Positions 1 through 11,241 of a DNA stretch of 64,000 nt are shown piece by piece. The DNA comes from Candidatus Sabulitectum silens (GTDB lineage: Bacteria; Fermentibacterota; Fermentibacteria; Fermentibacterales; JCC-6): positions 160,165 through 224,164 of the forward strand of contig MJAN01000003.1 of assembly GCA_001875255.1 (NCBI GenBank), given 5' to 3'. The notes below the pieces were generated by a model that did no database searches, was not told the origin of the DNA, and saw only the letters and a list, made by a program, of their open reading frames with translations. How positions within the stretch are numbered: position 1 is the stretch's first letter; every line of letters begins with the position of its first letter. The translations under genes were made by a program, and so were the position numbers.

Positions 1-1138
1 CCCAGCTTTTTTCCCGATACGTCCATGATAACCCTGATACCTTCTTTGCGCAGCTCTGACGCTATTCTTCCCGCCTGGCCTATCACTTCCGGGGAGAACA
101 CAGCCACGAAGAGGTCCGCCGGGGATTCCCCCTGAACTCTTTCCGGTATGAGCCGTAGGTCTCCAGGAAGAGGGTGAATGTGAGGACACCCATGCCGAAA
201 CCCACCCCGGATATCCTCTTTCCGGTGAAGAGGGAGGTGAGGTTGTCGTACCTTCCCCCTCCGCAGAGGGCCCTTCTGTTCTCCCCGCCGGTATCCATCA
301 GCTCAAAGACGATCCCCGTGTAGTAGTCCAGTCCCCTGACCACCCCGGGGGAGAAAACCGCGCTCTCGGCATTCACCTGGTTCAGAAGATCGCTGAAGGC
401 CACCACCTCCTGGTAGGCCTGGCACTGCCCCATGAGCCCGGCGAGCCATTCATCTGAAACCGAGCTGACATTCACCAGTCTTCCTATTGTTCCGGCGACG
501 CTTTCATCGCCTCCGCAGACCTGGAGGATGTGTTCCTCCCAGGCATCCTTCTGCATCTTGTCCCTTTTGTCGATGGCGGAATAGACCTTCTGGATCATGC
601 CTTCATCCACTCCGCACATTGCCAGGGCCCCGGCCATGAACTTCCTGCTGGACCAGCCGATCCTGTAAATAGAGGGATCGGCGCCGGCGGTCTGCATTAT
701 GTCCTGAAGAACGAGGATGATCTCAAGCTCGGAGGCCAGGCTTCCCGAACCCAGTATGTCGCAGTTGTACTGAAGGAACTCCCGGACCTTCCCCTCTGGG
801 GGCGTTCGTACCGGTAGCACAGGGGCATGGAGAACCATCTGACAGGAAGCTGCAGCTCACCCCTTGCGGAGACCATCCTGGCCAGGGAGGGGGTCATCTC
901 CGGCCTGAGGATCACCTCCCGGCCGCTTCTGTCGGCGAAGGAGTAGCTCTGTCTTTCGACCAGTTCTCCCCCTGATTTCGCCGCGAAGAGGGACAGGGCT
1001 CCATCACCGGGCCGTCGTACTCCTGGAAGCCAGCCCTCAGGGAAGCCTGCCTCAGGAGGTCAGTTACATACCTTCGGTCCTGAACTCTTCGGGATACCTC
1101 TGCCGCATTCCTCCCAGAGGCTTTGTGGAAAGAGCCAT
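1..1138 (-). CDS. hisS: Histidyl-tRNA synthetase (3' end beyond window, frameshifted)
   Basis: Charges tRNA-His in the cytoplasm. The ATG at 1136-1138 has AAAGGAG about 7 bases upstream and gives a normal N-terminus (MALSTKPLGGMRQRYPEE). Class II motif 2 reads YRYERPQRGR, the two His-specific boxes are GLDYYTG and GGGRYDNL, and motif 3 lies in GVGFGMG. The first ~110 bases of the window encode the beginning of the anticodon-binding domain (ADLFVAVFSPEVIGQAGRIA), so the gene runs off the left edge. The frame changes about four times, near 1075, 990, 820 and 120, yet every class II motif is present in order, which argues for sequencing indels in a working gene. It is the most downstream gene seen in a leftward run that starts near 22.7 kb. 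Confidence 0.93.
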
Positions 1139-1225
1139 AAAACACTCCTTTATCGTGAACTGCCAATATTTTCATTGTAATTGTGTGGCTATCCTACCCT
1201 TCACCCCGGGGGCCGTGCAACCCCA

Positions 1226-1973
1226 TCAGGGCTTCAGTGTGTAGGCATCGGGCATAACTGTCTCACAGGTTACCCAGGGGGCCACGGGATACAGGGACCC
1301 CATGCTCTCCTCCATTTCCGAAAGTGCCGGGGCGATCCTTTCGGACATTGCTGACCAGGGAGCCACAAAGACCATCTCATGGTTCTGGGTGCCGCCGACC
1401 TTCGGTCCCCTGCGCAGGGCAGGCCCATGACCACGGCGCCCTTTCAACCGCCAGTCCCATGGCGCTGCATACCGCAGCTTCCGCCACGGTGTCCCCCAGT
1501 GTCCTTTCACCGGTGTACCAGCTGTTCCCGTGGACGAGACGCATTATCTGGGCGGGATTGCCGTAGACCAGCACGGCCATGGGGTAAAAGGGACAGCTTC
1601 CCAGGGGGGCGAACTGTATGGCTTTATAGGTAGCCCGGTGGTCCCCGGTCTTGTATGTGTTCCCGAAGAACCGGACCCCTGCTTCCCGGGTGGCGGCGTA
1701 TTTCCCCAGGGCGGCGGTGCCGTCGGTGAAAGCCTCGGGGGTCTGGACAAGTCCCGTGCAGGCCGCTCCGATGGAGCATACCATCCTGTCAGGGATACCT
1801 GAGGAGTACATTCCTCCGTGTCTTGCCCTGGATATGAGCTGGCAGTTGTTCAGCTTCATCTGAAGGGGTTCCCCGTGGAGTTCCGAGGGGTCCTCCAGAA
1901 GGGAAACGGCCACGGGAAGGGTATCGAGCTTCAGGACCCGGCGAAGTATTTCATCTGCTCTTTGCTGCTCCAT
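1226..1973 (-). CDS. DUF169 family protein (frameshifted)
   Basis: A protein of about 248 residues that resembles the uncharacterised DUF169 family, common in anaerobes and archaea. The N-terminal part has the family-like PVAVSLL segment and conserved Cys positions (NNCQLISRARHGG, GAACTG), followed by FGNTYKTGDHRATYKA and LVYGNPAQIMRLVH. The frame changes near 1430; the C-terminal part (QNHEMVFVAPWSAMSERI) is then read in another frame to the stop at 1226. The ATG at 1973 is 3 bases after the stop of the upstream GGDEF-STAND gene, so the two are probably co-transcribed. No biochemical role can be assigned. The family call is from memory of its conserved segments and needs a profile search. 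Confidence 0.75.
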
Positions 1974-1976
1974 TGT

Positions 1977-4900
1977 TCATCCTTTCCTGTAAACCGTTTC
2001 CTCCTCAGGTGCCGAGGGGCGTATGTACATCGCCGCAAGCTTTGAAAGGGTTGCGCTTCGGGCCTCCCTCCTCTGACGGTCGATCTCTTCGGCGCCGATG
2101 GCCTCCCTGAGGTTTTTCAGAAGCTCGAGGCAGAAACCCTCGGACTCAGCGTCGGCGGCGGGTTCGTGAAGGAGGACGATGGCGGTTTTCGCCGCCCTTG
2201 CGGAAAGACCCCTGCGGTGATCCAGAAGGGCAAAACCGTACATGATCCTGATGAGGACCGGTTTGCTTCCGGACTTTTCCGCGGTTTCCCCGGCCCTTGT
2301 GAGGAATGATTCAGCCCTTTGGAACTCCTCCCTTTCCAGATAGTAGAAGGCAAGGCCGTTAAGGGCGTTGGATATAATGGTCTCGTCACGGGCTTTCTCC
2401 CCCAGCACCAGGGCTTCTTCATAGTTCCTGCGAACCTCTTCGGACTTACCCCTCATCTGGTTGAGAACCGCCAGGTTCAGCATGGTACCCGCCTGGCCCC
2501 GGACACTGCCGATGCGCATGAAATAGTCCGCCGCGGTGGAATAGTGCTGCTCCGCTTCTCCATACCTGCCCTGGCTGGCCTCGATACCGGCCACCTGATT
2601 CAGGGCAACGGCGCACTTCCCGGTGTAGCCGGCGGTCTTCACCGCGGAGAGATATGTCAGGAATGCGTCCCTGGCCCGTCTGTAGTCCCCTTCGGCTGCC
2701 GCCAGATCACCCATGAAAAGCCTTGCCTTCCATTCTCCGCAGCGGAATGACATTTCCCTGCAGCGTCTGGCCAGCATGGGAAGAAGGGATCTGGCTTTGG
2801 CATAGCTGCCGGACTGAAGATGGTAATTAACAAGCTCCAGTTCGGTCTCCAGGGCTTCCACCGGCGAGCCGGACTCCCTGAAAAGCTCCAGGGCCTGCTC
2901 AAGTATGTCCCCTGCGCCGGAGAGGCTTCCCATCTCAAGGAGAATTGATCCCCTGGTGTAAAGAACGGTTCCCCTGTCGGCGTCCATGAGTCCCTGACTG
3001 ATCTCCATTGCGGAGTTGATAAGCTTTTCCGAAACGGCGGTCCTGCCGGTCCTGAAGGCCAGGAAGCTGATATGCCATTATTATCGCCGCAAGGCCCTCG
3101 GGAAGCGAGGCCCCTGCCCCCTCCAGCGCCTCCTCCATCATGTTGAAGCCGGTGCGGAACCTGCCCCGGTCCTGGCAGTACACCGAGATCGGTTTCAGCA
3201 TCTGCCTGAGGAAACGGAACCGTTTCTTTTCCACCGCGAGTTTCCAGGCCAGGTATATGTCGTCGAAGGAGGATTTGATCCCGTCCAGCCCCCTTCCCGC
3301 CTCAAGGCCCATCCAGGCCATTTCGCCGTAGAAGGCTGCCCTGGAGGCGAAATACCTGCAGTGCATCTCCCTGGCAACCTCAAAACCCCTGGAATAGGGG
3401 GGTTTCTCCTGCATGATGAAATCCCGTGTCATTGCCGGGATGTGTATGCCCATGTCATCCCTGAGAAGGAAGGATCTGTCCACCAGGGAGAGAAGGAGCT
3501 CCGGTGAGACGTCGGATATCTCCTCGGCCTCTTCAACGGTGAAATGTCCGGCGAAAACTGTCAGTCTTGAAAGGGAGTTCCTTTCAACGGAGGAGAGCTG
3601 GTCCCAGGACTGCTGGAAGAGGTCCGACAGACCCTCGGTGTTCTTCTCCTTCGTGGAGCCGCCTATGAAGGACGGGTTGGCCCTTATCCTTCTGCATATG
3701 GCCGCCACGGACATCACCCGGGTCCATGAAGCCGCCAGCTCGATGGCCAGGGGCGCTCCCCCAGGAGGGAGCATATCTCCTCCACCAGATTCAGCTTGAG
3801 GTCACCGGGGAACCGTATGCCCGCAAGCCTTTCGGCGGTCTGTATGAATATCACCGCCGCCGGTGAGGGCGCCTCGCCGTCGGGGCTTTCGGTGGAAATA
3901 CCCTCCACCGGCACCACCAACTCTCCCGGAAGGTCCAGGGCCGCCCTGGAGGTGGCTAACACCTTCACCTCGCCGCAGGCCCTGAGAAGCTCGCCGATGA
4001 AGGAGACCACTTCGTCCCCGGGGCTTATGTTAATGAACAGCAGGAGCATGGGAGAATCCTCGATGAACCCTGCGATGGTGTCCAGGGGTTTCCTTCCCGA
4101 GGGCAGAGAGAGCTCCGATGCCAGCCGGGCGGGTATCGGTGTTCCTCCCGCGGCGCAGTCCACCATGCATATGCCCGGGGGGAACATGAACTCATTCTGC
4201 CCGGCGGCCCTGATGGCCAGCCTTCTGCATCCCATACCGCTCATCCCCCTGAGGGTGATGAGCCTGGCGCTGCCCTCCAGGAGCTCCCTTATGTTCTCAA
4301 GCTCTTTTTCCCTTCCCACGAAGGGGGTGAGGTCCACCGGAAGGTTGTTTATCTCCGCCCGGGAGCCGAAGGCAAGCCTGCTGCCCAGGGGAAAATCCCG
4401 GAAGTCCTCCTCGAGGCGGCAGGAACCGGTGGTGCCGGAGAGATATCCCCGCCTTCTGAGGTGGGTAATGCCCTGAACGAACAGGCCGGGAAGACCCCCG
4501 GTCTCACCGTGAAACCACTCCAGGAAATCGTCCGGAGGATTCCACATGAGCCCTGCACGGAACCATGCCCGGCAGTCCTCCAGGGATACCGGCCCCAGGC
4601 GTACGGAGGAGGAAACACCCCCGAAACCCACCCCCTCAACAGGGGCGGTCCTTTCGGTGGAGGCGGCTATGATCAGCCAGCCGGGATAGATCGAATAGAA
4701 CTCCATCAGTGCCTCTATGGAATCCCTGTCAATGGCGTGCATGTCCATGAGGAACACACCCAGGCTCATGGATGAGCCTGAATAGGAATACAGGGCATCT
4801 ATCACCGAGCCCCTGTCAGGGCTGCACTCCAGAACCCCGGCCAGGCCGAATGGGATCCCCTGGTATCCCCTGAACCCCTTATGGTGAGAAGCTTGTAGTC

Positions 4901-5599
4901 CCCCAGGGCCAGATAGGAGGAAGCCCCCTGAAGGAAACAGTTCTTTCCGGCGCCGTCGGGGCCGAGGACGAGGAAGAAACCCCTGCCCTTCTCCGCGGCC
5001 TCCTGGGTGAAGGCGATGAAGGAGGCCATTTCCCTGTCCCGGCCCAGAAGTCTTCCGCTCTGGATTCCCGGTTCATCGTAGACCGTGGCTGAATCACGGG
5101 ATACGACCCGGTTCCTTCCATCCCTTTTGGCGCAGAACAGCCTTCTGTCCGCCGCTTCAAAGAGATCCCTTGGGGAAACGCCGTCCCCGGGAAACTGAGC
5201 CAGACCGATGCTGAGGGTTACAGAAAGGGGAGGATCCCCCTGGAACTCACTGGATGAACAGGCCCTGAGCAGCCTTTCAGCGAATCTTTCCGCCTCGGGA
5301 AGGTCAGCCCCGGGAAGGAGGGCGGTGAACTCGTCTCCGCCATACCTGAAAAGAACGTCGTCCTCCCTGGACATTCCGGAGATCCTTTCTCCGAACTCGG
5401 TGAGTATGCTGTCCCCTCTGCTGTGGCCGAAACCGTCGTTTATGCTTTTAAAGTGATCTATGTCTATGATGGCCAGGGAGAACACACCGTTGTCATCCCG
5501 TGCCGAGGAAGAGAGTTCAGCCAGATGGCGGGAGAAGGCTTCCCTTTTTAGAAGCCCCGTGAGCGAGTCTGTCTGGTAATGATCCGTGGTCCCGGGCAA
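1977..5599 (-). CDS. GGDEF - STAND ATPase - TPR signalling protein (about 1,200 aa, frameshifted)
   Basis: A large, probably cytoplasmic signalling protein. Residues about 10-165 form a GGDEF domain with an intact YGGDEF active site and an RxxD inhibitory site (REDD) five residues before it, so it should make c-di-GMP. Next comes a P-loop (GPDGAGKN, about residue 215), then a linker typical of SARP/AfsR-like STAND ATPases (NNLPVDLTPFVGREKEL, about residue 415), then a second P-loop whose lysine is replaced (GMSGMGCRR). GGAPLAIELA resembles the NB-ARC GLPLA motif. The last third is TPR-like helical repeats (for example ALNQVAGIEASQGRYGEAEQ). The frame shifts near 4870, 3760 and 3000; I join the pieces because the domain order is continuous. 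The likely start is the TTG at 5599, after a G-run. Two separate proteins are possible but less likely. Confidence 0.75.
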
Positions 5600-5671
5600 T
5601 TTCCCCCCCTGCTGCGAACTTGAAAGCCAACGGTAAATACATATCCCAAAGGAGAACCGCTGAAAAGAGGC

Positions 5672-6392
5672 TCAGCCCTCGGCGAAAATGCCCCTGACAT
5701 CCCCTGGAGAAGTCCCTGTAACGCTGAAGAACAGTTCCTGAAGGTCCATACCGGAAAGCTCTCCCCGGGTGATGACACGCTGCAGCTTACCCCTGCTGAT
5801 GATGGCGAACCGGTGGCAGTGAACCGAGGCCACGGGGAGGGTGTGCGTGGAGATGAGCACAACGGCCCCAGCCCGGGCGGCGGACTCCACCATGAGCCAG
5901 AAAGTGGCGGCAGCCGGTGGATCGAGGCCCACCAGGGGCTCATCGATCACATAGAGGTCCGGCCGGGCGGTGAAGGCGCCGGAGAGCACCACCCGCTGTA
6001 TCATGCCGTGGGAGTAGGAGCCCGAACGGCCGTCTATCCATCCCTCCATCTCGAAAACCCTAACGCACAGTTCGATCCGGCCTTCCAGGACATCCCGGGG
6101 ATCCCCCTGAGTCGGCCTGTGTAGAGGAGGTATTCCCTGCCGGACAGGTGGGGAACACGGTGGGTTCATCGGGAACATAGGCAATCCTCTCCCGGACACT
6201 GTCCACCGGTCTTCCATCAAGGCTCACATCGCCTGATTCGGGAATGATCAGGCCGGCTATCATCTTCAGGGTGGTTGTCTTGCCGGCTCCATTGGGGCCC
6301 AGGAGGCCGAATATCTCCCCGGGTTCGGCCCTTATTGAAAGGCCGTCCACCGCGGGTTTGTCTCCATAGCTCTTGGCGAGGCCTTCCAGCAC
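5672..6392 (-). CDS. ABC transporter ATP-binding protein (frameshifted)
   Basis: ATPase subunit of an ABC exporter, about 240 residues. Walker A is GPNGAGKTT, the Q-loop region is [10 protein letters not shown], the signature is YSHGMIQRV (in place of LSGGQ), Walker B is [12 protein letters not shown], and the H-loop is ISTHTLP. The Q-loop form and the signature resemble ABC-2 type exporters (EcsA/GldA-like). The frame shifts near 6150 between the Q-loop and the signature. The GTG at 6392 is 13 bases downstream of the ftsY stop. No permease gene is adjacent: the next gene downstream is the GGDEF-STAND protein, so the membrane partner must lie elsewhere. The substrate is unknown. Confidence 0.88.
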
Positions 6393-6404
6393 CAGCCGGA
6401 TGAT

Positions 6405-7290
6405 TCAGTCATCGCCACCGGCCAGCGCTTCCACGAACTCTTCGCCCCGGAAGGTATTATGTCCCCGGCGCCCTCGCCTACTCCTATGTACCTTATTGGC
6501 AGACAGAGCTCCCTTGCCATTGCGAAGACCGCTCCCCCCCGGGCTGTCCCGTCGAGTTTGGTCACGGCCAGGTCGGTCACGGGAAGGGCCTCCATGAACC
6601 GCCTGGCCTGGGGAAGGGCATTCTGGCCCACCGTTCCGTCGAGGACCAGCAGAACGCTGTGGGGAGCTCCCTCCATGGCCTTACCCGCCACGCGGTAGAC
6701 CTTGGAAAGCTCGTCCATGAGCCCCTTCTGTGTGGGCAGCCTTCCCGCGGTGTCGATGATCAGCCGGTCATACCCGCCGGATATCGCCTTCTTCACCCCG
6801 TCGAAGGTCACCGCCCCGGGGTCGGAACCCGCAGGTGAGGAGAAAACGGGGATCCCAAGCCTGTCCCCCCAGAGTGAAAGCTGTTCAGCCGCGGCGGCCT
6901 GTAGGTATCCGCACAGGCCATTAGAACACTTTGCCCCTGATCGAGATACATACCTGAAAGCCTTGCTATGGTGGTTGTCTTCCCGGCGCCGTTAACACCC
7001 ACCACCATGGTGACGTGGGGCCTGCCGCCCCGGGTTTCCACCGGATGGTTTGGAACGATGTCCAGAAGGACCTCCTTCAGGACCTTCCTCCAGGCCGTGG
7101 TACCCTGCAGTCTGCACTCTGTTTTGAACCTCTCAAGGACATACTCGGTGAGTTCCCATCCCAGGTCGCTACCAAGAAGGACCTCCTCCGCCTCCTCCAG
7201 GGTTTCGGCATCCACCCCGGGGCGGAAGACCGTGCTGAGTTTCCTTGAGAAAACATCCCTGCTCTTCTTAAGCTTTTCTCCCAGGTTCAA
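6405..7290 (-). CDS. ftsY: Signal recognition particle receptor FtsY (frameshifted)
   Basis: SRP receptor GTPase that docks ribosome-nascent chain complexes at the inner membrane. The N domain (MNLGEKLKKSRDVFSRKL) is followed by the G domain with G1 [11 protein letters not shown]3 DTAGR and G4 TKLDG, and the family-typical GVGEGAGDIIPF near the end. There is no acidic A domain, so it is the short form of about 295 residues. The frame shifts near 6900 and 6440; the corrected end is LAGGDD followed by TGA at 6405. The start is TTG at 7290, overlapping the smc stop in TTGA, so translation is probably coupled to smc. Confidence 0.93.
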
Positions 7291-10200
7291 CTTATGTTCA
7301 CCATCTCTTCCATATTGACCGATGTGATATTGCTCACGCCCTCCTCGGCCATGGTAACCCCGTAGAGTATGTCGGAGCCCTCCATGGTTCGCTTGTTGTG
7401 GGTGATGACTATGAACTGTGTATCCACGCTGAACTCCCGGAGTATGGAGACGAACTTATCGGTGTTGGAGTCGTCGAAGGGGCTGTCGAGTTCATCGAGG
7501 ACACAGAATGGGGAGGGCTTCACCAGATAGAGGCTGAACAGAAGGGCAACGGCGGTCATGGCCTTTTCGCCGTCGGAAAGGGCTATCACGTTCTTGAGGT
7601 TCTTGCCCCTGGGCCTGGCCATTATCTCTATGCCGCCCTCAAGGGGTCTTCCCCTCTATGGAAATAATGTCGCCCTCGCCTCCCCCGAACAGCTTGACGA
7701 ACATTTCCCTGAAGTTCCCCCGAACCTTTTCGAAGGTCTCGTTGAACCTCTGGGCCGCCTCTTCATTTATCTCCCTTATGGCCCGGGACAGGGATTCCCT
7801 GGCCCGGTTGAGGTCATCCCTCTGTTCGGTGAGGTACGCAAGCCTTCCCGAGGCCTCTTCGTACTCCTTCACCGCCAGCATGTTCACCGGACCGATCCGT
7901 TCCAGTTTCCGGTCCTCTTCCTCAAGACCGGCCTTCAGCTCCTCCTGGGATAGGCCCAGGTAGGGATTATCTTCCGGGGAGGCGGATCCTTCCATGAGCC
8001 GGAGCTTCTCCCGGAGGGACCTGGCCACCGCCTCCAGCTCTATCATGGCGGATCGTGATCTGCCCAGTCGGTCCCTTATCTGCTGAACCTCCTTCTCAAG
8101 GACGGCGGTGCTCTCCATGAGCCGGTTCCTTTCCACGGAAAGACCGGAGCGGACCGATTCCGCCTCTCCCCTCTCCTTCTTCAATGTGGAAATTGAGGAT
8201 TCCAGCTCTTCAAGCCTGTCCTTCATTGTCTTCACCCCGGCGGAGGAGGAGGCGCTGGATGAGGACAGTTCCTCCATAAGCCCCTGTATACGGTCCTCTT
8301 CGGAGTTCAGCATTGAGATCCTGTCCTCTATCTCCTTTTCTCTGTTCTTCTTCTCCCTGAGGCTGAAAACGATGCCGTCAGAATCCCGGAGGGTGCCGGC
8401 AAGCCTGCCCTCCAGGCTGGAACGCTCCTTCAGAAGCCCTTCCTCCCGGGTGGCAATATTGTCCTTCCTCTTCTGAAGACCGGCCATGGCGCGGTTGTAC
8501 CTTTCGGTGGAGTCCTCTTTTTCCCCGCCCTTCGATCCCTTCAGTTCTTCGGTGCCCTGAAGGATCCTCTTTTCCAGGACCTGTTCTTCCTTTTCCGCAT
8601 TGACCAGGGAGGAAGTCACCCCGGCCAGCTCCTTCTCCAGGTTGCCAATGGCCTTTTCAGCTTCACCGGCCTCTATATCAATCGCGGAAGCCTCTTCCTT
8701 CAGCTTTTCCAGCCCGGCCAGTAACTGGTTCTGTACTTCTCTTTTCTTCTGAAGTCCTTCCTCTGTCTCCGAGAGTATCTGGGAAAGCTCCAGGGATCCG
8801 GCGGACTCCGGTTCAACACCCATCCTGATAAAGCCCTCAGGCCTGAAGATGTCTCCCCCGGGGTCACCACGGGAACCATGAGCCCCCCCTTTATCCAGCT
8901 CACAGCGGATGCTCTGTCAGGGGCCAGTACGCCCCGGCTCAGAATGGCCAGAATGGCAGGGTCCGCACAGGATTCAACGCAGCGGTCAAGGGGCAGGGCT
9001 TCCTCAGGGAGTGATCCCGGGGAGTCCGGAAGGGGCATGGCGTAGAGGGAGCCATCCCCGGGTAGGGAGATATCCGGAGTTTCCACCAGAACAGCGGAAT
9101 CGAAACCGTAAAGGAAAGCTCCAAGGGCTTTCCCATACCATGGAGTGGAACTATTCCGCCGGAGAGGGATTCGCCGGATCCGGCCTTTTCAAGCCGGCTA
9201 CTGATCCTTGCCATGCGGTCTTCCAGAACTGCGGTTTCCCTGCCGGCAAGGTCGGCCTCGCTTCCGGCCCCATCCATTCGAGCCCTTATCTCCGCTGCGG
9301 TTTCAGCCCTTTCAAGGGCAGCCTGGCGCAGTTCTTTCAGATCGGTCCCGATTTTTTCCTTCCGGGCAACCAGTGATACCTTTTCCAGCCGGAGGTCCTT
9401 CAGAAGCCCTTCATTCTCCTTCAGGGAGTCCTCAAGCCAGGAGATCCTCTGGAGTCTGGCCTCCTCTTTCCTTACCCCGGCCATGAAGCTGTTCCTGAGT
9501 TCCTCCAGCTCTTCCTCCAGGGAAGCCTTGTCATCCCTGAGCGTCTTTATCTTTCCCTCGGTTTTTTTAAGAAGGGCCCGTATCTCCTCAAGGGCCGCCA
9601 TGGATTCCCCGTGGCTGGCCTCGAGTTTCACCACCGCCGGGGCAAGACCGTCCTTTTCCCCCTGAAGCTCCTCGATGTCCCTTCTGTAGAGTTCAAGCCG
9701 TTCCCGCTCCCTGGCCATCCTTGCCCGGTTCTCCGCCATGCGGGTTTCCGCGGCCTCTATCTTTTCCCGGGTGACGGCGATCTCCCTGTCGCAGGAGGCC
9801 ATTCCTGAATCGAGCCTGGCGCAGTTCCCGTGGGCTTCGTCCAGTTTGCCCTGGACCCTTCCGAACTCGGTCCTGGCCTCGGCGAGGACCGCGCTTCTCG
9901 CTGCCAGTGCGGCGGTTTCCCTTCCCACCACGGCGCCGGTCTCCTCCAGCCTGCCGGTGATCCCGGCGAGCTGATCCCTGATCTCGGTGGATTCGATGAG
10001 GTTCATCGCCTCCCTGTAGCGCTTTATGGATTCGGTAACCCTTTCGTGTTTCCTGTAGGCGGATACCTGTCTTTTCAGTGAGGAGCAGCCGGTTTCCACC
10101 TCGGATATGATGTCGGCCAATCTTTCAAGGTCGGATGCGGCGGATTCCAGTTTGAGTTCGGCCCTGTGCCTCTGTATCTTGTACTTCACTATTCCCGCCG

Positions 10201-10690
10201 CCTCGTCGAAGAGGAACCTGCGGTCTTCCGGCCTGCTGGACAGTATGGTCCCAACCATTTTCGACTCCAGTATCCAGTAACCGGTGGAGCCGAGACCCCT
10301 GTCCACTATGAGGTCGGTGATGTCCATCAGCCTGCACCGGGAACCGTTTATGCTGTACTCGCTCTCCCCTGACCGGAAGAGCTTCCTGGTAACGGAGACC
10401 TCGTCGTAATCAAGGCCCAGGGACCGTTCCGTGTTGTCGAATGTAAGTGTGACCTCCGCCATGCCCAGCTGTTTTCTCTTCGTGGAACCGGAAAAGATCA
10501 CCGATTCCATTTTCTCCGCCCGGATCTGTTTAGGGCTCTGTGTCCCCAGAACCCAGCGGAGGGCATCGGCCACATTGCTCTTGCCGCAGCCGTTGGGACC
10601 TACAATGGAGGATATTCCCCTTCGGAAATCTATCCTGAAGGGATCTGCAAAGGATTTGAAACCGACTATCTCAAGACTTTTAAGGCGCAT
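7287..10690 (-). CDS. smc: Chromosome segregation ATPase SMC (frameshifted)
   Basis: SMC subunit of condensin, which organises and segregates chromosomes with ScpA/ScpB (not in this window). The ATG at 10690 gives the classic start MRLKSLEIVGFKSFAD. Walker A is GPNGCGKSN, followed by two long coiled-coil arms around a hinge near residues 500-650. The head is completed by LSDGEKAMTAVALLF and Walker B FCVLDELDSPFDD. The corrected length of about 1,134 aa is normal. Frame shifts lie near 9100, 8830 and 7640. The ABC signature reads LSDGEK where LSGGEK is expected. It overlaps pgsA by 11 bases upstream and ftsY by 4 bases downstream. Confidence 0.94.
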
Positions 10691-11241
10691 CTGAAGGTCC
10701 GTTCGATCGAAGAAACACAAAAACATAAGTGGTAAAGCTGACGATAATGAGCAGTGCTGCAAGAATGCCGAGAAGGTCCGTGCCGAAAACCACCGGACCC
10801 GCTGAAAAACGCAGTTCCGGAAGGACCGCCTGGCGTATCATGTACAGGGCGAGAACCAGGGTTGCGGTCTTGCCCCAGATATTGGATGACGGAACCCTGA
10901 CCCGCTTTGCCATGAAAAGCCCGCCGACCACTATCAGGCCCTCCCGGCACAGAAGAAGCCACAGAAGCCATTGCTGCATGAGTCCCGCCTGATCAGGCGA
11001 AGGCCATTATGAGAAAGGCCGCTTTGTCCGCTCCGGGGTCAAGTATCTTACCCCAGTCGCTCACCGTGCCGGTCTTCCTTGCCAGGGCGCCGTCTATGGC
11101 GTCGGTGAGTGCGGCGAGAACCATGAATACCGCCGTTTCCAGCCTGTGCCCCCCCTGAAGGGAAAAGGCCGCCGCCAGGGCAAGGGGGACCCTTGTCATG
11201 CTGATGATATTCGGAGGGGTCAGGAATTTTCCCTTTATCAC
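10680..11241 (-). CDS. pgsA: CDP-diacylglycerol-glycerol-3-phosphate phosphatidyltransferase (frameshifted)
   Basis: Membrane enzyme of phosphatidylglycerol synthesis, about 187 residues. It carries the CDP-alcohol phosphatidyltransferase motif D-x2-DG-x2-AR-x8-G-x3-D-x3-D in TDAIDGALARKTGTVSDWG followed by KILDPGADK, and starts with the PgsA-typical TPPNIISMTRVPLAL. The C-terminal half contains hydrophobic segments (WLLWLLLCREGLIVVGGLF, LLGILAALLIIVSF). The frame shifts near 10990. The GTG start at 11241 overlaps the recN stop as GTGA. A second, different CDP-alcohol enzyme lies at 61.0 kb. Confidence 0.88.

Noticed and set aside
1..1138. hisS as a pseudogene
   Set aside because: All class II and His-specific motifs are present in order; the same damage affects other essential genes, so sequencing indels are more likely.
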